From: Paenirhodobacter hankyongi | Lineage (GTDB): Bacteria; Pseudomonadota; Alphaproteobacteria; Rhodobacterales; Rhodobacteraceae | Assembly (NCBI RefSeq): GCF_003664585.1 | Contig: NZ_RCHI01000001.1 | Span: 310,001-374,000 of the forward strand | Reading direction: 5' to 3' | Length of the DNA: 64,000 nucleotides | Part shown: positions 33,989-43,732 of the stretch, piece after piece | Position numbering within the stretch: position 1 is the first letter of the stretch | Layout: every line of letters starts with the position of its first letter | Made by a program: the position numbers and the translations under genes | The notes under the pieces: generated by a model | Database searches by the model: none | The model's input: only the letters and a program-made list of their open reading frames with translations | What the model was told of the DNA's origin: nothing

Positions 33989-36900
33989 TCACTCGAACCG
34001 ATATTCGCCCTTCGCGTCAGGGGGGGGGCAGGGGGTGCCATCGCGGGCGAAGGTTTCTGCCATTGCTTCGTCCACCGGGTCACCGCCGGACGCAAATGAG
34101 GTTTCCTGTGCGACGAGGCGTTGCAGCTCGCCCGCGTCCGATCCGGTATCGCCCATCGGCCAGAGCGCCGAGCTTGCCAGATGGCGCTTGCGCTGCATCA
34201 ACGATTGCAGCAGGCAGTCGAAGCTCTGGGCGCGGTAGCCCGGGTGGATCGCCATCGGGACATGGATCGTGACCGGACGGGTCTGGCCGATACGGTGCAC
34301 GCGGTCGTTGCACTGTTCCTCGACTGCCGGGTTCCACCAGCGCGACAGGTGGATCACGTGGGTGGCTGCGGTCAGCGTCAAGCCGGTGCCCGCAGCCTTG
34401 GGCCCCAGTACCAGCAGGTCGAATCCCTCGTCATGCTCCAGGTGCCGTTGGAATCGATTGACGATTTCCTGCCGTTGCTTGATCGCCGTGTCTCCGTTGA
34501 TCAGGTCAATACGGTCGAGGCCGAACTCGGCGCGTGCCAGTTCGATGAAACGGTACTGCATCTGCCGGTGCTCGATGAAGACCAGCGCCCGCTGGCCTGC
34601 TGCGCGGATGTCGCGCAGCAGGTCGAAGGTGGCGTTCAGTCGGGCCGAGGCGGCGATGAAATCCTCGTCGCCGGCGGCATCGTGCAACGCCGGATGCACG
34701 GAAACTGTCCGGATGTGGTGCAGAAGCTTGAGCGCCGCGCCCTTTGCCCCGGCGGCCAGCTGGATCCGCGCCTGGTCATAGGTTTCGGCCTGAAAGCGTG
34801 GCATGGTCCGGGGGGCCAGAAGCCGTGTCTTGCTGGGCAGATCACGGGCGACCGTGTCCTTGATCCGGCGCAACCCGAGCGGCGGCAGGTCCCCCTGGGG
34901 CTTGAAGACCCGCGCGTGCAGATCGGCCATGTTGTCGGTGTCGGGGAGCGCGTAACGCTGGCGGAAGTCCTTCAGGGATCCGAGTGCCCCCGGCGCCAAC
35001 TGGTCCATGATCGCCCAAAGGTCCACTGTCGAGTTTTCGATCGGCGTGCCGGTCAGGCCGATCCGGAAGTCGGCCTTCATTGCCCGGGCAGCGACGGCGC
35101 TCAGCGTGGTCGGGTTCTTGATCGCCTGGATTTCGTCGAACACGGCGGCGGAGAAGGGAATGCGGGCCAGCGAATGTTGATAGTTTGTCAACGTGCTGTA
35201 GGTCGTAAGAATCCAGGTCAGATGCCCGGCACCGACCTCGGCTGCGCGTTCCAGGTCGGAAAAGTCCAGCTTCGACGCACCGCTTTCGATGTCCCTGCCT
35301 TGAGTTGCCGCTTTTTTGCGGTTCCCGATCCCGCTGCCATACAGCCGGATCAGATGACCGAGCCCGGGCGAGGCGACGTGGCGTGCGACCTCCTGTTCCC
35401 AGTTCACCAGAAGCGAGGTCGGAGCGACGACCAGGATCGGTCCGCGTTTCGTGCCCTCGTGTTTCATGTGCTCGTTGAGCCAGACCAGGAAGGAGATGGT
35501 TTGCAGGGTTTTGCCCAGCCCCTGTTCGTCGGCATTCAGCACGCCGGGCAGACCGGCCTGCCAGGCCTTGACCTGCCAGTCGAAACTTTCGACCTGGTGA
35601 TCCTTGAGGGGGGTGGTGATGGTCCGCGGCAGGCGCAGCGGGGCCGCTGCCGTGCGGGGCGGAGTGGCGGGGCGCCAGTGCACCTCTTCGAAATTGTCTT
35701 CTGTCCGCAGGACGACCGGTCCCGAGGGCGAGTCTTCCGGGGCGGTGTCGTCGTCTGCGGGCTCTTCCTGGGGGGGCGCTGAGCGTTCTTTCAGCCTCAG
35801 TTCCACCGCTTGTAGAACTTCGGGGTGCGCCGGAAGCTGAAGATCGCCCTGGGTGACGTGCTCCTGTCCCGTGTCGATCGCCTGGCGTAGGCGCTCACCC
35901 AGCTGCGCGAGCGCCTCGTTCGGCAGAGCTTCCAGGCGGCTGCGCACTTCGGCGGAGAACAGTTCCGGCAGCCAGGTGGTGCCGCTGGATTCGACCAGCG
36001 AGAGGTCGGGGCGTTCGTAGATCTCGATCCCGGTGACGCGGGCCGAAAACGCCTCGTATTCAGAGGTTTCGACGAAAGCCGGGCCGGCGGCGGCCTCGAT
36101 GCTTTCCTCGCGCCCGGCGTCATCCAGCCCGGCCAGCGCGCCACGGGCCTCCAGCGCGGTTTCCAGCGCCTCCGTGATCCGTGGGCGCGGGTTGCGGATG
36201 AATTCCCGGCGTTCTTCGCGTGGCGCGCGTTGCATCCGGGTCATGACTTCCAGCACCGGCGCGGCGGCCCGGTCGATCACCAGGAATTTTCCGGGGCCCA
36301 GCCGGAAGGCGTTCAATGCGCCGCGCTGGCGCAGCTTGCGCTGGAAATCCCCAAGGCTGGCGCCGGCCAGTTCGGCCATCGATTCCGTCACTTCGAGGGC
36401 TTCGCCGATTGCGTGGCCGGAGAACGGTACGACCTCGAAATCCGTGCCTTGCGCATCCGGGGTGATCGAGAAACGGTCGGCAAGCCTGACCTCCAGGCCG
36501 GACAGGAAATCGGTCATCGAGAACCGCGCGGCCTGACTGTCGCCGCTGTCCACGATCCCCGGGTCCAGGGCACGGCGGAATCGGGCGAGCGCTTCCCAAT
36601 CGGCGGCATCTCCCTGACCCGAACGGTAGCTCTCCGCGAGCTCCAGCGCATCGAGCATCCAGAGGGGCACCCGTTGTGATCCGCGGTCGGACTGCAGCAA
36701 CGCGCCCGTTCGAGCCGGCAGCTTGCGTTGGCCGTTACGTCGCCATTCGGTGTGCAGCCGGAAGCTCGGCTCGCCGACAACGCCCTCGACATTGGTGTGC
36801 AGGACGAGATCGGTCAGGGGCGGCAATCCCAGCTCGGCGCCGGTCGTTCCATCCAGCGCCGCAGCAAGGCGATGCGACAGGCGGATCGTATCGGACTCGA

Positions 36901-37093
36901 TGGTCAGCGGCTCGCCGGTTTCCGCCGCGGCGCTGCGCAGGTCGGCCAGTGCCAGCGCCAGCTTGCGGTCCTGCGGTGCGAGATGGGTCAAATCTGTGCC
37001 CGGTTTCGCGCGCAGCCGGTCCAGCAGACCGCGCTTTTGCGCGAGGAGAGTCAGGGTGATTGCATCGGGGGTATGGGCAAGGGTGAAAGTCAT
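33989..37093 (-). CDS. zorD: Zorya type I protein ZorD, SNF2-family helicase/nuclease
   Basis: The 1034-residue protein has a C-terminal half with SNF2/superfamily 2 motifs: DEQGLGKTLQTISFL (Walker A, about residue 522), VFDEIQAIKNP (motif II, about residue 653), LTGTPIENS (motif III), and in the second RecA lobe LVLGPKAAGTGLTLTAATHVIHLSRWWNPAVEEQ and DRVHRIGQTRPV (about residue 934). The N-terminal 480 residues have no motif I recognise. In Zorya type I, ZorD is the effector that degrades or remodels phage DNA at the site of infection. Its gene starts four bases after the zorC stop, the last of four leftward genes. The helicase alone could belong to other defence systems; the neighbours decide. 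Confidence 0.92.
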   Translation of the reverse strand: MTFTLAHTPDAITLTLLAQKRGLLDRLRAKPGTDLTHLAPQDRKLALALADLRSAAAETGEPLTIESDTIRLSHRLAAALDGTTGAELGLPPLTDLVLHTNVEGVVGEPSFRLHTEWRRNGQRKLPARTGALLQSDRGSQRVPLWMLDALELAESYRSGQGDAADWEALARFRRALDPGIVDSGDSQAARFSMTDFLSGLEVRLADRFSITPDAQGTDFEVVPFSGHAIGEALEVTESMAELAGASLGDFQRKLRQRGALNAFRLGPGKFLVIDRAAAPVLEVMTRMQRAPREERREFIRNPRPRITEALETALEARGALAGLDDAGREESIEAAAGPAFVETSEYEAFSARVTGIEIYERPDLSLVESSGTTWLPELFSAEVRSRLEALPNEALAQLGERLRQAIDTGQEHVTQGDLQLPAHPEVLQAVELRLKERSAPPQEEPADDDTAPEDSPSGPVVLRTEDNFEEVHWRPATPPRTAAAPLRLPRTITTPLKDHQVESFDWQVKAWQAGLPGVLNADEQGLGKTLQTISFLVWLNEHMKHEGTKRGPILVVAPTSLLVNWEQEVARHVASPGLGHLIRLYGSGIGNRKKAATQGRDIESGASKLDFSDLERAAEVGAGHLTWILTTYSTLTNYQHSLARIPFSAAVFDEIQAIKNPTTLSAVAARAMKADFRIGLTGTPIENSTVDLWAIMDQLAPGALGSLKDFRQRYALPDTDNMADLHARVFKPQGDLPPLGLRRIKDTVARDLPSKTRLLAPRTMPRFQAETYDQARIQLAAGAKGAALKLLHHIRTVSVHPALHDAAGDEDFIAASARLNATFDLLRDIRAAGQRALVFIEHRQMQYRFIELARAEFGLDRIDLINGDTAIKQRQEIVNRFQRHLEHDEGFDLLVLGPKAAGTGLTLTAATHVIHLSRWWNPAVEEQCNDRVHRIGQTRPVTIHVPMAIHPGYRAQSFDCLLQSLMQRKRHLASSALWPMGDTGSDAGELQRLVAQETSFASGGDPVDEAMAETFARDGTPCPPPDAKGEYRFE

Positions 37094-37097
37094 GGTG

Positions 37098-38414
37098 TCA
37101 AAGGCTCATGGATACCCGGCTTTGCCAGTCGCCGAGATGGGGAATCGTTTTGGCTCCATGCCTGCCGCGGGCGCGGATGTGGTCGACGTCGTATTGACGC
37201 TGGTACAGCTTCGGCGAGAGCTCGGCATCGGCTGGGAAGATGTGGACCTTGAAGTTGTAGGTGCCCTCGACGACGATCTTGTTGCCGATCCGCATGAACA
37301 GAAGGGATTTGTCCTTTTCGCCGGTCTGATGCGCAAAACGATAGGCAGAATGTCGGGTGTCGGGCGGCAGTTTGGACGTCGCTGCGCGGTAGCCCTCGGA
37401 GTTGAAGGCGATCCAGACCTCATCCAGCAGCCCCTGCTCGTATTTGGTCCACCAGAAGTCCTCGCGGTCGCGCCACATATGGCCGCGTTCGACCTCGGTC
37501 AGGACGCGGAACAGGAAGCGGATATCTGAGCCCATCAGCCAGCGCAGAAGCTGTTTCTCCAGCGAGGGGTCGATGAGGTTCCAGATCGCATTGCGTGAAA
37601 CCCGTGGGTGGCCGTAAAGCTCGGTCAGCCGGTCGGTCAGCAGGGTCATCGTGTCGGGAGGCGGGGCTTGTTCAGCCCAGGGACGCAGCAGCGCCTCGAT
37701 CGCTTCCGCGGCGCCGTTGACGCGGGCGGTCTGGCCGGCGGGGCGCAACCAGTCGAGCAATCTCTCGATCTCGGGCCGCTGGTCAAGCCGGGGGGCGATC
37801 TGCCGCACGAAGGCAAGGTGTGCGGCATCCATCAGCCCCGGAGCATGGGGGTGGCGCAGCCCGATCCGGCGCAGCCCGGTCCAGGGATCCTCCATCTGCG
37901 CCATCCGGGTCGCGATCGCTTCCGGGGCGTGTTGCGGATCCAGAAGCTCGGGGACATGGTCCAGAAGCTGGCGCCATTGCGCGCCGAGGCGGGACTGTGC
38001 GCCTTTCAGGTGGCGGGCCAGGTCTGCGCTGTGGACGGCGCCCGGGGCGAAGGTCTCGATGTAGATCCGCAGCATCGGGTTCAGGAAACCTGCACGGGTC
38101 GAGGCGGCGATCTCGGCGAGCAGGAAGGCGCGAATGCGGTCATGGGCGGGATCGTCGCGCCAAGGGGCGGAAAACGCCAGCCGCGCCGCGCGTGTCGCGA
38201 AGCTCATCGGCACCTTGTGCCAGTCGCGTCGCGCGATCCGGTCTGCCATTTCGGCCAGCAGCCGTTCCGGATCGCGTTCGGGTTTCTCGGGCCTGTCCCA
38301 ACGATCCAGAACGCGCTTGACCGTCCGGTTCAAGGCGGTGAAATCCGGTGGAACTGGCAGCTGAAGCGGGGTGGCGCGTTCCAGCAGTTCCGACAAGGGG
38401 CGGGGGGGGCTCAT
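37098..38414 (-). CDS. zorC: Zorya type I protein ZorC (EH-signature domain)
   Basis: The 438-residue soluble protein has no membrane segment. A C-terminal block of about 130 residues with FWWTKYEQGLLDEVWIAFNS, KSLLFMRIGNKIVVEGTYNF and the end HLGDWQSRVSMSL is typical of the EH-signature family to which ZorC belongs. ZorC is thought to link the membrane motor with DNA recognition. The start overlaps the zorB stop by four bases, and zorD follows four bases after the stop. Recognition depends on gene order as much as on sequence, since ZorC proteins are diverse. Confidence 0.85.
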   Translation of the reverse strand: MSPPRPLSELLERATPLQLPVPPDFTALNRTVKRVLDRWDRPEKPERDPERLLAEMADRIARRDWHKVPMSFATRAARLAFSAPWRDDPAHDRIRAFLLAEIAASTRAGFLNPMLRIYIETFAPGAVHSADLARHLKGAQSRLGAQWRQLLDHVPELLDPQHAPEAIATRMAQMEDPWTGLRRIGLRHPHAPGLMDAAHLAFVRQIAPRLDQRPEIERLLDWLRPAGQTARVNGAAEAIEALLRPWAEQAPPPDTMTLLTDRLTELYGHPRVSRNAIWNLIDPSLEKQLLRWLMGSDIRFLFRVLTEVERGHMWRDREDFWWTKYEQGLLDEVWIAFNSEGYRAATSKLPPDTRHSAYRFAHQTGEKDKSLLFMRIGNKIVVEGTYNFKVHIFPADAELSPKLYQRQYDVDHIRARGRHGAKTIPHLGDWQSRVSMSL

Positions 38415-39394
38415 GGTTCTCCCCCGCGCAGTTTCAGCTCGGCCGAGATCCGTTCTATATCCTCGACCCGGTGCGGGATCAGGTCCTTGCCCGGTGGCAC
38501 ATACATGATGAAGCGCAGATCGATGCGGCGGTTGGCGGCCTTGCCCTGCAGCGTGTCGTTGTCGGTGATCGGCCGCATCTCGCCATAGCCTGCCAGCGCC
38601 AGGACCGGTTGATCCAGCAGGTTCTCGAATCCCAGCATCGGCGGATGGTCGTCACGCGCGCTGTCGGGGGCGATCTCGTTGAAGGCGGAAAGCGCCCGCG
38701 TCATCGACAGTTGCAGGTTGTAGGCCTGTGAGGCGTCGGCATCGGTATGCCCCTCGACCTGCACGGTCTCGATCAGGACGAGGTCGGGGTTGCAAGACAG
38801 GTCTACCTTGCCGCTCGGGCCGGTGCTGAAGCAGGGTAATTGCCGGGCCAGGTGATCCCCCAGGAGCCGGATGATCCGAAGGCTCTGGCCGCTCAACCCG
38901 CCCTGGCCCGAGGCGAAAAGCCCCGCCCCCTGGAACCGCAGCGCATCGCCCTGCGCGCTGACGTCAAGCCCCTCGATCTTCTCGCGCAGGATATCGGCCT
39001 TGACCGCCTTGGCCAGGGCATCGACGATCGCGGTGCGGCTACGTACGGCTTCGGCGTTGTAAACCTCGAGCGGGTCTTTCTTGGCCAGCTGTCGGCGCAG
39101 TTCGGCGATCTCTTTCTCGAGCTCGGCGATGCGGGTGGCTTGATCTCTGTTTTCCTGCTGCAGCCGAGTGACTTCGGCCTCCAGTCTTGCGATTTCGGCT
39201 CGCGCATTGTCGCGTTCCTGCACCACGGTGTCGTAGACCGGACGCGAGACGGTGTCGGTGTCATTGTATCGGCTGGCGAAGAAGGCCAGCAGGATCATCA
39301 GGATGAACAGGAAGCTGATCGTCATGTCGGTCATCGACACGAAGGCGGATTCGGCCTCTTCTTCCTCGCGGTGACGACGGGGCGCGAACCGCAT
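38411..39394 (-). CDS. zorB: Zorya protein ZorB, MotB/OmpA-type stator subunit
   Basis: The 327-residue protein has an N-terminal cytoplasmic basic/acidic stretch, a single membrane helix (about residues 24-42, MTISFLFILMILLAFFAS) preceded by an Asp (residue 23) in the position of the ion-binding Asp of MotB, a coiled coil (about 55-105) and a C-terminal OmpA-like peptidoglycan-binding domain (about 190-320; VEGHTDADASQAYN, GYGEMRPITDN, NRRIDLRFIM). With ZorA it forms the ion-driven membrane motor of the system. Stop of zorA and start of zorB share one base (TGATG). Confidence 0.93.
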   Translation of the reverse strand: MRFAPRRHREEEEAESAFVSMTDMTISFLFILMILLAFFASRYNDTDTVSRPVYDTVVQERDNARAEIARLEAEVTRLQQENRDQATRIAELEKEIAELRRQLAKKDPLEVYNAEAVRSRTAIVDALAKAVKADILREKIEGLDVSAQGDALRFQGAGLFASGQGGLSGQSLRIIRLLGDHLARQLPCFSTGPSGKVDLSCNPDLVLIETVQVEGHTDADASQAYNLQLSMTRALSAFNEIAPDSARDDHPPMLGFENLLDQPVLALAGYGEMRPITDNDTLQGKAANRRIDLRFIMYVPPGKDLIPHRVEDIERISAELKLRGGEP

Positions 39395-41439
39395 CAGGCA
39401 CCTCTTTGCTGCGGCTGGAAGTCTTGCAGGTTGTCGACGACAGTTTGCAGGACCGACACAGCGTCGTTGAGTCCCTTGGACATGTCGACCACATGGCCGC
39501 GCACGGATTGCATCGCCGTCTCGGTCTGCGATGCGTAGATGTCGAAGGCATGGCCGAGCTTGTTGTCGATGTCATCAAGCTTGTCTCCCTGGCCCTGCAT
39601 CCTGCGGACCAGTTCTTCGACGCCCCGCATGGCCGCTTCGATGGCCTGGCGTTGCGTACCAAGGATTTCTTGCGCGCTCTTCAGCGCCTGAGCGGCGGAT
39701 TGCGCCGTGATTTCGGCGCTGCGGGTGACGGTGGTCGCGACGTTTCGGGTGCTTTCGTTGAGATTGCGCAGGCCGGCCTCGACCTGCTCGGTGCTGGCGC
39801 GGATCGGCTGCGCGGCGGCGGTCATGTCCTGAGAGGCTGTGCGGAATCTGCCGGCCGCCTCGGAGGTCGCTTGCGCCCCATCCCGGAGGCTGGTTGCGGT
39901 CGCGCGTGCAGCCTCCGTGCTGTCTTCGAGAGAAGAAACCAGGTCGTCCAGCTGTTCACCCAGCGTCGTGAGCGGTGACATCAGTTCCTGTCCGGCCTTG
40001 GCAAAGACCTCGTGCGACATCTCGGTGATTTTCTGGCTGCTGGCTTCGAACGCGCTCAGCATCGAGCGGCCTGCACCGTCGATGGCGGCGCCCGCAGCCG
40101 TTCCGGCCTCCTGCATCCGTGCCTGCGCCGCCTCCGCGCCGCTTTTCGCCGCGCCTTCCATTTCCTCGCGCATCGCCTGCGCGGCCTTGCTCATGTCCGA
40201 GGCTGCCTCGGACATTGCCCGCGCCCCGGCACCGGTATTATCGCGGATCCCTTCCAGCGTGGTGTTCATGACGCCCAGCAACTGTTCCGCGCCGGCCGTG
40301 AAAGCACCGCTGGCGGATTGTGCCGTCTGGGTCATCGAGTTGCGAAGGTCTTCGACCGCCTGTGCGACGCGCGCGACGGCCTGGTCCATCTCACTCCCCA
40401 TCCGGCCCGAGGATTCGTCCATCCGCGAGGCCAGCTGGGCGATCCGGTCACCGGCCTGGGCGATTCGCTCGCTGGCGATGGTCAGCGCCTGCTCGACCCC
40501 CGAACTGACCTGTTGCGACAGGTCGGCGGCCATGGTCTGGACGCTGTCCGTCCCCTGTTGTCCGACCCTGTCGAGGATCGGCTGCATACTGTCCGAGATC
40601 GATTGCGCGATCGCCTGCGGCACCTCTTCCCGCAGCGGTCGGCCCAGCTCGGCGACCAGCTCGAAACCAAGCTTGCGCTGGGCTTCCTGCGCTTCGACCT
40701 GCGCCTTGAGCTGGTTCAGCGCGATCTGTTCGAGACTGGCGAATGTCAATTTCTCTTCGATCAGCCGCACCAGTTGATGCAAGGCTTTCTCGACCTTTCC
40801 GCGTTGGCGATGCAGCACTATGGTGAAGACGATCGAGCAGGCCAGGCCGGTCAGTGACATGATGAACTTGGCCGAGGCAATCCGCAGCAGGGTTTGCATC
40901 GTTGCCGAGGTGATCTCTTCGCCGGACATAGAGTGCAGCGCCGCGATCAGCCCCAGGAAGGTCAACGCAAGGCCGATCGAGACGAACAACCCGGGCAGCA
41001 AGCGCAGAAATCCCGGGCCGTATCCGAGATCGTCGAGGTTGAAAAAGGTCGCCGGGCGCACCGTGTTGCGCAGCACCGGGGGCTCGGTGAGGTCGTCGAC
41101 AATCGTCGTTTCGCTGAATTCGTCCCAGGCCTCGCGAAGCGTGGCGCCCGTGTTCCCCTTGGCGATCTCGTGCAGTTCGGCGGAGAATCTCTCGCGGCCG
41201 CCTTGGGCAAATTCCTCGGGTGAAATACCGACCAGAGCCTTGTTCACGCGCTGCAACAGCTTTGCGCGGTGGCGCATGATACGCCAGGTGAAAAAGCTGA
41301 AGCCGAGCAAGCCGAGCACGAGAAGGATGACGACGAGGCCCGGGGCGCTTTCGTTCTTCAGAGCCGCGGCAATGAAAAGCACGGCGTGCACGACGGGAAG
41401 GCCAATTGAATCGAAAATCGTCTGAAAAGCCGTCGGCAT
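39394..41439 (-). CDS. zorA: Zorya protein ZorA, MotA/TolQ/ExbB-type motor subunit with long tail
   Basis: The 681-residue protein has N-terminal membrane helices (about residues 15-30 and 33-52), a cytoplasmic segment, then two more (about 148-172, LPGLFVSIGLALTFLGLIAAL, and 195-220), the MotA/TolQ/ExbB plan. The C-terminal 450 residues are a continuous Ala/Glu/Gln-rich coiled coil with little else, the intracellular tail of ZorA thought to relay a signal inward. I choose the ATG at 41439 because the frame 21 codons upstream has no binding site and the family starts here. The 460-base gap before it must hold the zor promoter. Confidence 0.92.
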   Translation of the reverse strand: MPTAFQTIFDSIGLPVVHAVLFIAAALKNESAPGLVVILLVLGLLGFSFFTWRIMRHRAKLLQRVNKALVGISPEEFAQGGRERFSAELHEIAKGNTGATLREAWDEFSETTIVDDLTEPPVLRNTVRPATFFNLDDLGYGPGFLRLLPGLFVSIGLALTFLGLIAALHSMSGEEITSATMQTLLRIASAKFIMSLTGLACSIVFTIVLHRQRGKVEKALHQLVRLIEEKLTFASLEQIALNQLKAQVEAQEAQRKLGFELVAELGRPLREEVPQAIAQSISDSMQPILDRVGQQGTDSVQTMAADLSQQVSSGVEQALTIASERIAQAGDRIAQLASRMDESSGRMGSEMDQAVARVAQAVEDLRNSMTQTAQSASGAFTAGAEQLLGVMNTTLEGIRDNTGAGARAMSEAASDMSKAAQAMREEMEGAAKSGAEAAQARMQEAGTAAGAAIDGAGRSMLSAFEASSQKITEMSHEVFAKAGQELMSPLTTLGEQLDDLVSSLEDSTEAARATATSLRDGAQATSEAAGRFRTASQDMTAAAQPIRASTEQVEAGLRNLNESTRNVATTVTRSAEITAQSAAQALKSAQEILGTQRQAIEAAMRGVEELVRRMQGQGDKLDDIDNKLGHAFDIYASQTETAMQSVRGHVVDMSKGLNDAVSVLQTVVDNLQDFQPQQRGA

Positions 41440-41899
41440 TGCTGTCTCTGCTCTCGTTTGTACAGTTACAGGGCCGACAAATCCGCTTTCCACGCAGGGC
41501 AAAAAAGACGATACGGCTCCAAATCAAATACTACCTATGGGTAATTGGCGGGCAAATACAGCCCGTTTGGGGTGAGGTTTGGGAATTTTGGAGGCGACCT
41601 TTGCGGTGGCGCAAGGTCTGCCGGTTGATCTTGTGCATATCCGGGAGGGAGAGCATTGAAAACGCTCGGAGCATGCCTCGGTTGGGGCAAGGTTGGGGCA
41701 AGGACGTGAATCTGTTCAGATGGCTTTCGCCCATCAACCCGCCCTCCTGGAAACGCCTGGATGCAACGTGATCCGACCGGGGGGAGCCTCGGTTTGTGGC
41801 GGGGGCGTAAACACTGCCGCGTCGGAAACGGTCGCATCGCGTTGCCAAGGCTTGCTGCGGGTGGTCTAGTCCGCCGCGAAACGACCCCGGAGACCCATC
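41440..41899. other. Divergent intergenic region between zorA and hsdM
   Basis: No gene is visible here. The left part is AT-rich (around 41500-41570, with AAATCAAATACTACCTATGGGTAATTGG) and probably holds the zor promoter. Further right are AGCATTGAAAAC (41652-41663), a tandem 11-bp repeat GGTTGGGGCAA x2 (41680-41701), and the second 53-bp repeat copy (41728-41780). About 30 bases before the hsdM start the sequence GCGGGTGGTCTAGTCC could be part of its promoter, which is weak evidence. Confidence 0.55.
41728..41780 (+). repeat. Right copy of the 53-bp direct repeat flanking the Zorya module
   Basis: It matches 33788-33840 at 48 of 53 positions, same orientation, 7,940 bases apart. The two copies enclose exactly the zorDCBA genes and nothing else. 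The five differences show that the duplication is not recent or that the copies came from related elements. Confidence 0.85.
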
Positions 41900-43732
41900 G
41901 TGAACCAGCAAGCCCTGTCCGCCTTCCTTTGGTCGGTCGCCGACCTTCTGCGCGGTGACTACAAGCAGTCGGATTACGGCAAGGTCATCCTTCCTTTCAC
42001 GGTGCTGCGCCGGATCGATTGCGTCCTCGCCCCGACCAAGGACGCCGTGCTGCAGGAGCGCAAGCGGCGCGAGGCGCAGGGGATGCCGCCGGACGCCTTC
42101 CTGCGTCGGGCCTCGGGGGCGGGGTTCTACAACGCGTCGGACCTGGATCTGAAGAAGCTCCTGGGCGACCAGGACAATGTCGCGGTGAACCTGCGGGCCT
42201 ACCTTCTGGGCTTCTCGCCCGAGGTGCGCGACATCTTCGAGCATTTCGATTTCGACATCCAGATCGATCGCCTCGGTAAGGCCGGGCTGCTCTACCAGGT
42301 GGCGGAGAAATTCGCCCAGGTGGACCTGCACCCGGATGTGGTCAGCAACTACCAGATGGGGCTGGTGTTCGAGGAACTGATCCGCCGCTTCTCGGAACTG
42401 TCGAACGAGACCGCCGGCGAACATTTCACCCCGCGCGAGGTGATCCGCCTGATGGTCGCCCTGATCTTCGCCGAGGACGGCGACGCGCTGAGCAAACCGG
42501 GCGTGGTACGCGCGATCTATGATCCGACCGCAGGCACGGGCGGCATGCTCTCGGTCGCGGAAGAGGCGTTGACCGCGATGAACCCGGCCGCCTCGGTCTC
42601 GCTGTTCGGGCAGGAGCTGAACCCCGAATCCTACGCGATCTGCAAGGCCGACATGCTGATCAAGGGGCAGGACGTCGGCAATATCGTCTTCGGCAACACG
42701 CTTTCCGACGACGGCCACCCGGAGCGCAAGTTCGACTACATGCTGTCGAACCCGCCGTTCGGCGTCGAATGGAAGAAGGTCGAGAAATTCGTGCGCGCCG
42801 AGGCCGAGCAGAAGGGCTTCGCCGGCCGGTTCGGCCCCGGCCTGCCGCGGGTCTCGGACGGCTCGCTCCTGTTCCTGCTGCACCTGCTGTCGAAGATGCG
42901 CCCGGCATCGCAGGGCGGCGCGCGCTTCGGCATCGTGCTCAACGGCTCGCCGCTCTTCACCGGCGGCGCCGGTTCGGGCGAAAGCGAGATCCGGCGCCAC
43001 CTGCTCGAATCCGACCTCGTCGAGGCAATCGTCGCCCTGCCGACCGACATGTTCTACAACACCGGCATCGCGACCTATGTCTGGATCGTCTCGAACCACA
43101 AGCCCGCCGCGCGCAAGGGCCGGGTGCAGCTGATCGACGGCTCGCATTTCTGGCGCAAGATGCGCAAGAGCCTCGGCTCCAAGCGCAAGGAGCTCGGTGA
43201 GGACGACATCGCCACCATCACCCGGCTTTACGCCGCGGGGCAGGAGGCGCGGCTGGCGCGGATCACCGACGCCGCGGGCCGTGTCGAAACCCGCGTGCTG
43301 ATCGGCGACGCGCCCGAACCGGCCGTGCCCGAGGGCGGCAAGATCGGCTTCGTGCCGCTCTCGCGCATCCTGCCCAATGCCGCTTTCGGCTATCATTCGA
43401 TCACCGTCGAGCGGCCCCTGCGCGACGCGGAGGGCGCGATCGTGCTTGGCCAGCGCGGCAAGGCGAAGGGCCAGCCGCAACCCGACGCAAGCCTGCGCGA
43501 CACCGAGACCGTGCCGCTCTCCGAGGAGATCGCGGCGTATTTCGCCCGCGAGGTGCTGCCCCACGCCCCCGACGCCTGGATCGACGCGACGAAGACGAAA
43601 GTGGGCTACGAGATCCCCTTCAACCGGCAGTTCTACATCTTCGAGCCGCCCCGGCCGCTGGCCGAGATCGACGCCGAGCTGGCCGAGGTAACGGCGCGGA
43701 TCGAGGCGATGCTGAAGGGCTTGAGCGCATGA
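41900..43732 (+). CDS. hsdM: Type I restriction-modification DNA methyltransferase subunit HsdM
   Basis: The 610-residue protein is an N6-adenine methyltransferase. It begins with a helical HsdM N-domain ([28 protein letters not shown]), then motif [12 protein letters not shown] (about residue 208), motif [11 protein letters not shown] (about residue 284), and a long region ([30 protein letters not shown]) typical of type I HsdM. The C-terminal 150 residues are variable. It methylates the recognition sequence set by HsdS. The start is a GTG with GGAG seven bases upstream. hsdS overlaps by four bases (ATGA) and hsdR follows, an intact three-gene operon. Confidence 0.96.
   Translation: MNQQALSAFLWSVADLLRGDYKQSDYGKVILPFTVLRRIDCVLAPTKDAVLQERKRREAQGMPPDAFLRRASGAGFYNASDLDLKKLLGDQDNVAVNLRAYLLGFSPEVRDIFEHFDFDIQIDRLGKAGLLYQVAEKFAQVDLHPDVVSNYQMGLVFEELIRRFSELSNETAGEHFTPREVIRLMVALIFAEDGDALSKPGVVRAIYDPTAGTGGMLSVAEEALTAMNPAASVSLFGQELNPESYAICKADMLIKGQDVGNIVFGNTLSDDGHPERKFDYMLSNPPFGVEWKKVEKFVRAEAEQKGFAGRFGPGLPRVSDGSLLFLLHLLSKMRPASQGGARFGIVLNGSPLFTGGAGSGESEIRRHLLESDLVEAIVALPTDMFYNTGIATYVWIVSNHKPAARKGRVQLIDGSHFWRKMRKSLGSKRKELGEDDIATITRLYAAGQEARLARITDAAGRVETRVLIGDAPEPAVPEGGKIGFVPLSRILPNAAFGYHSITVERPLRDAEGAIVLGQRGKAKGQPQPDASLRDTETVPLSEEIAAYFAREVLPHAPDAWIDATKTKVGYEIPFNRQFYIFEPPRPLAEIDAELAEVTARIEAMLKGLSA

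Noticed and set aside
33989-41439. Alternative assignment of the SNF2 helicase operon to DISARM, BREX or Zorya type II
   Set aside because: No methylase, BREX or DISARM partner is adjacent in this operon, and the MotA/MotB-type pair with an EH-signature protein and no HNH gene fits Zorya type I.
41680-41701. Tandem 11-bp repeat as a CRISPR or minisatellite
   Set aside because: Only two copies without spacers; no cas gene is present in the window.
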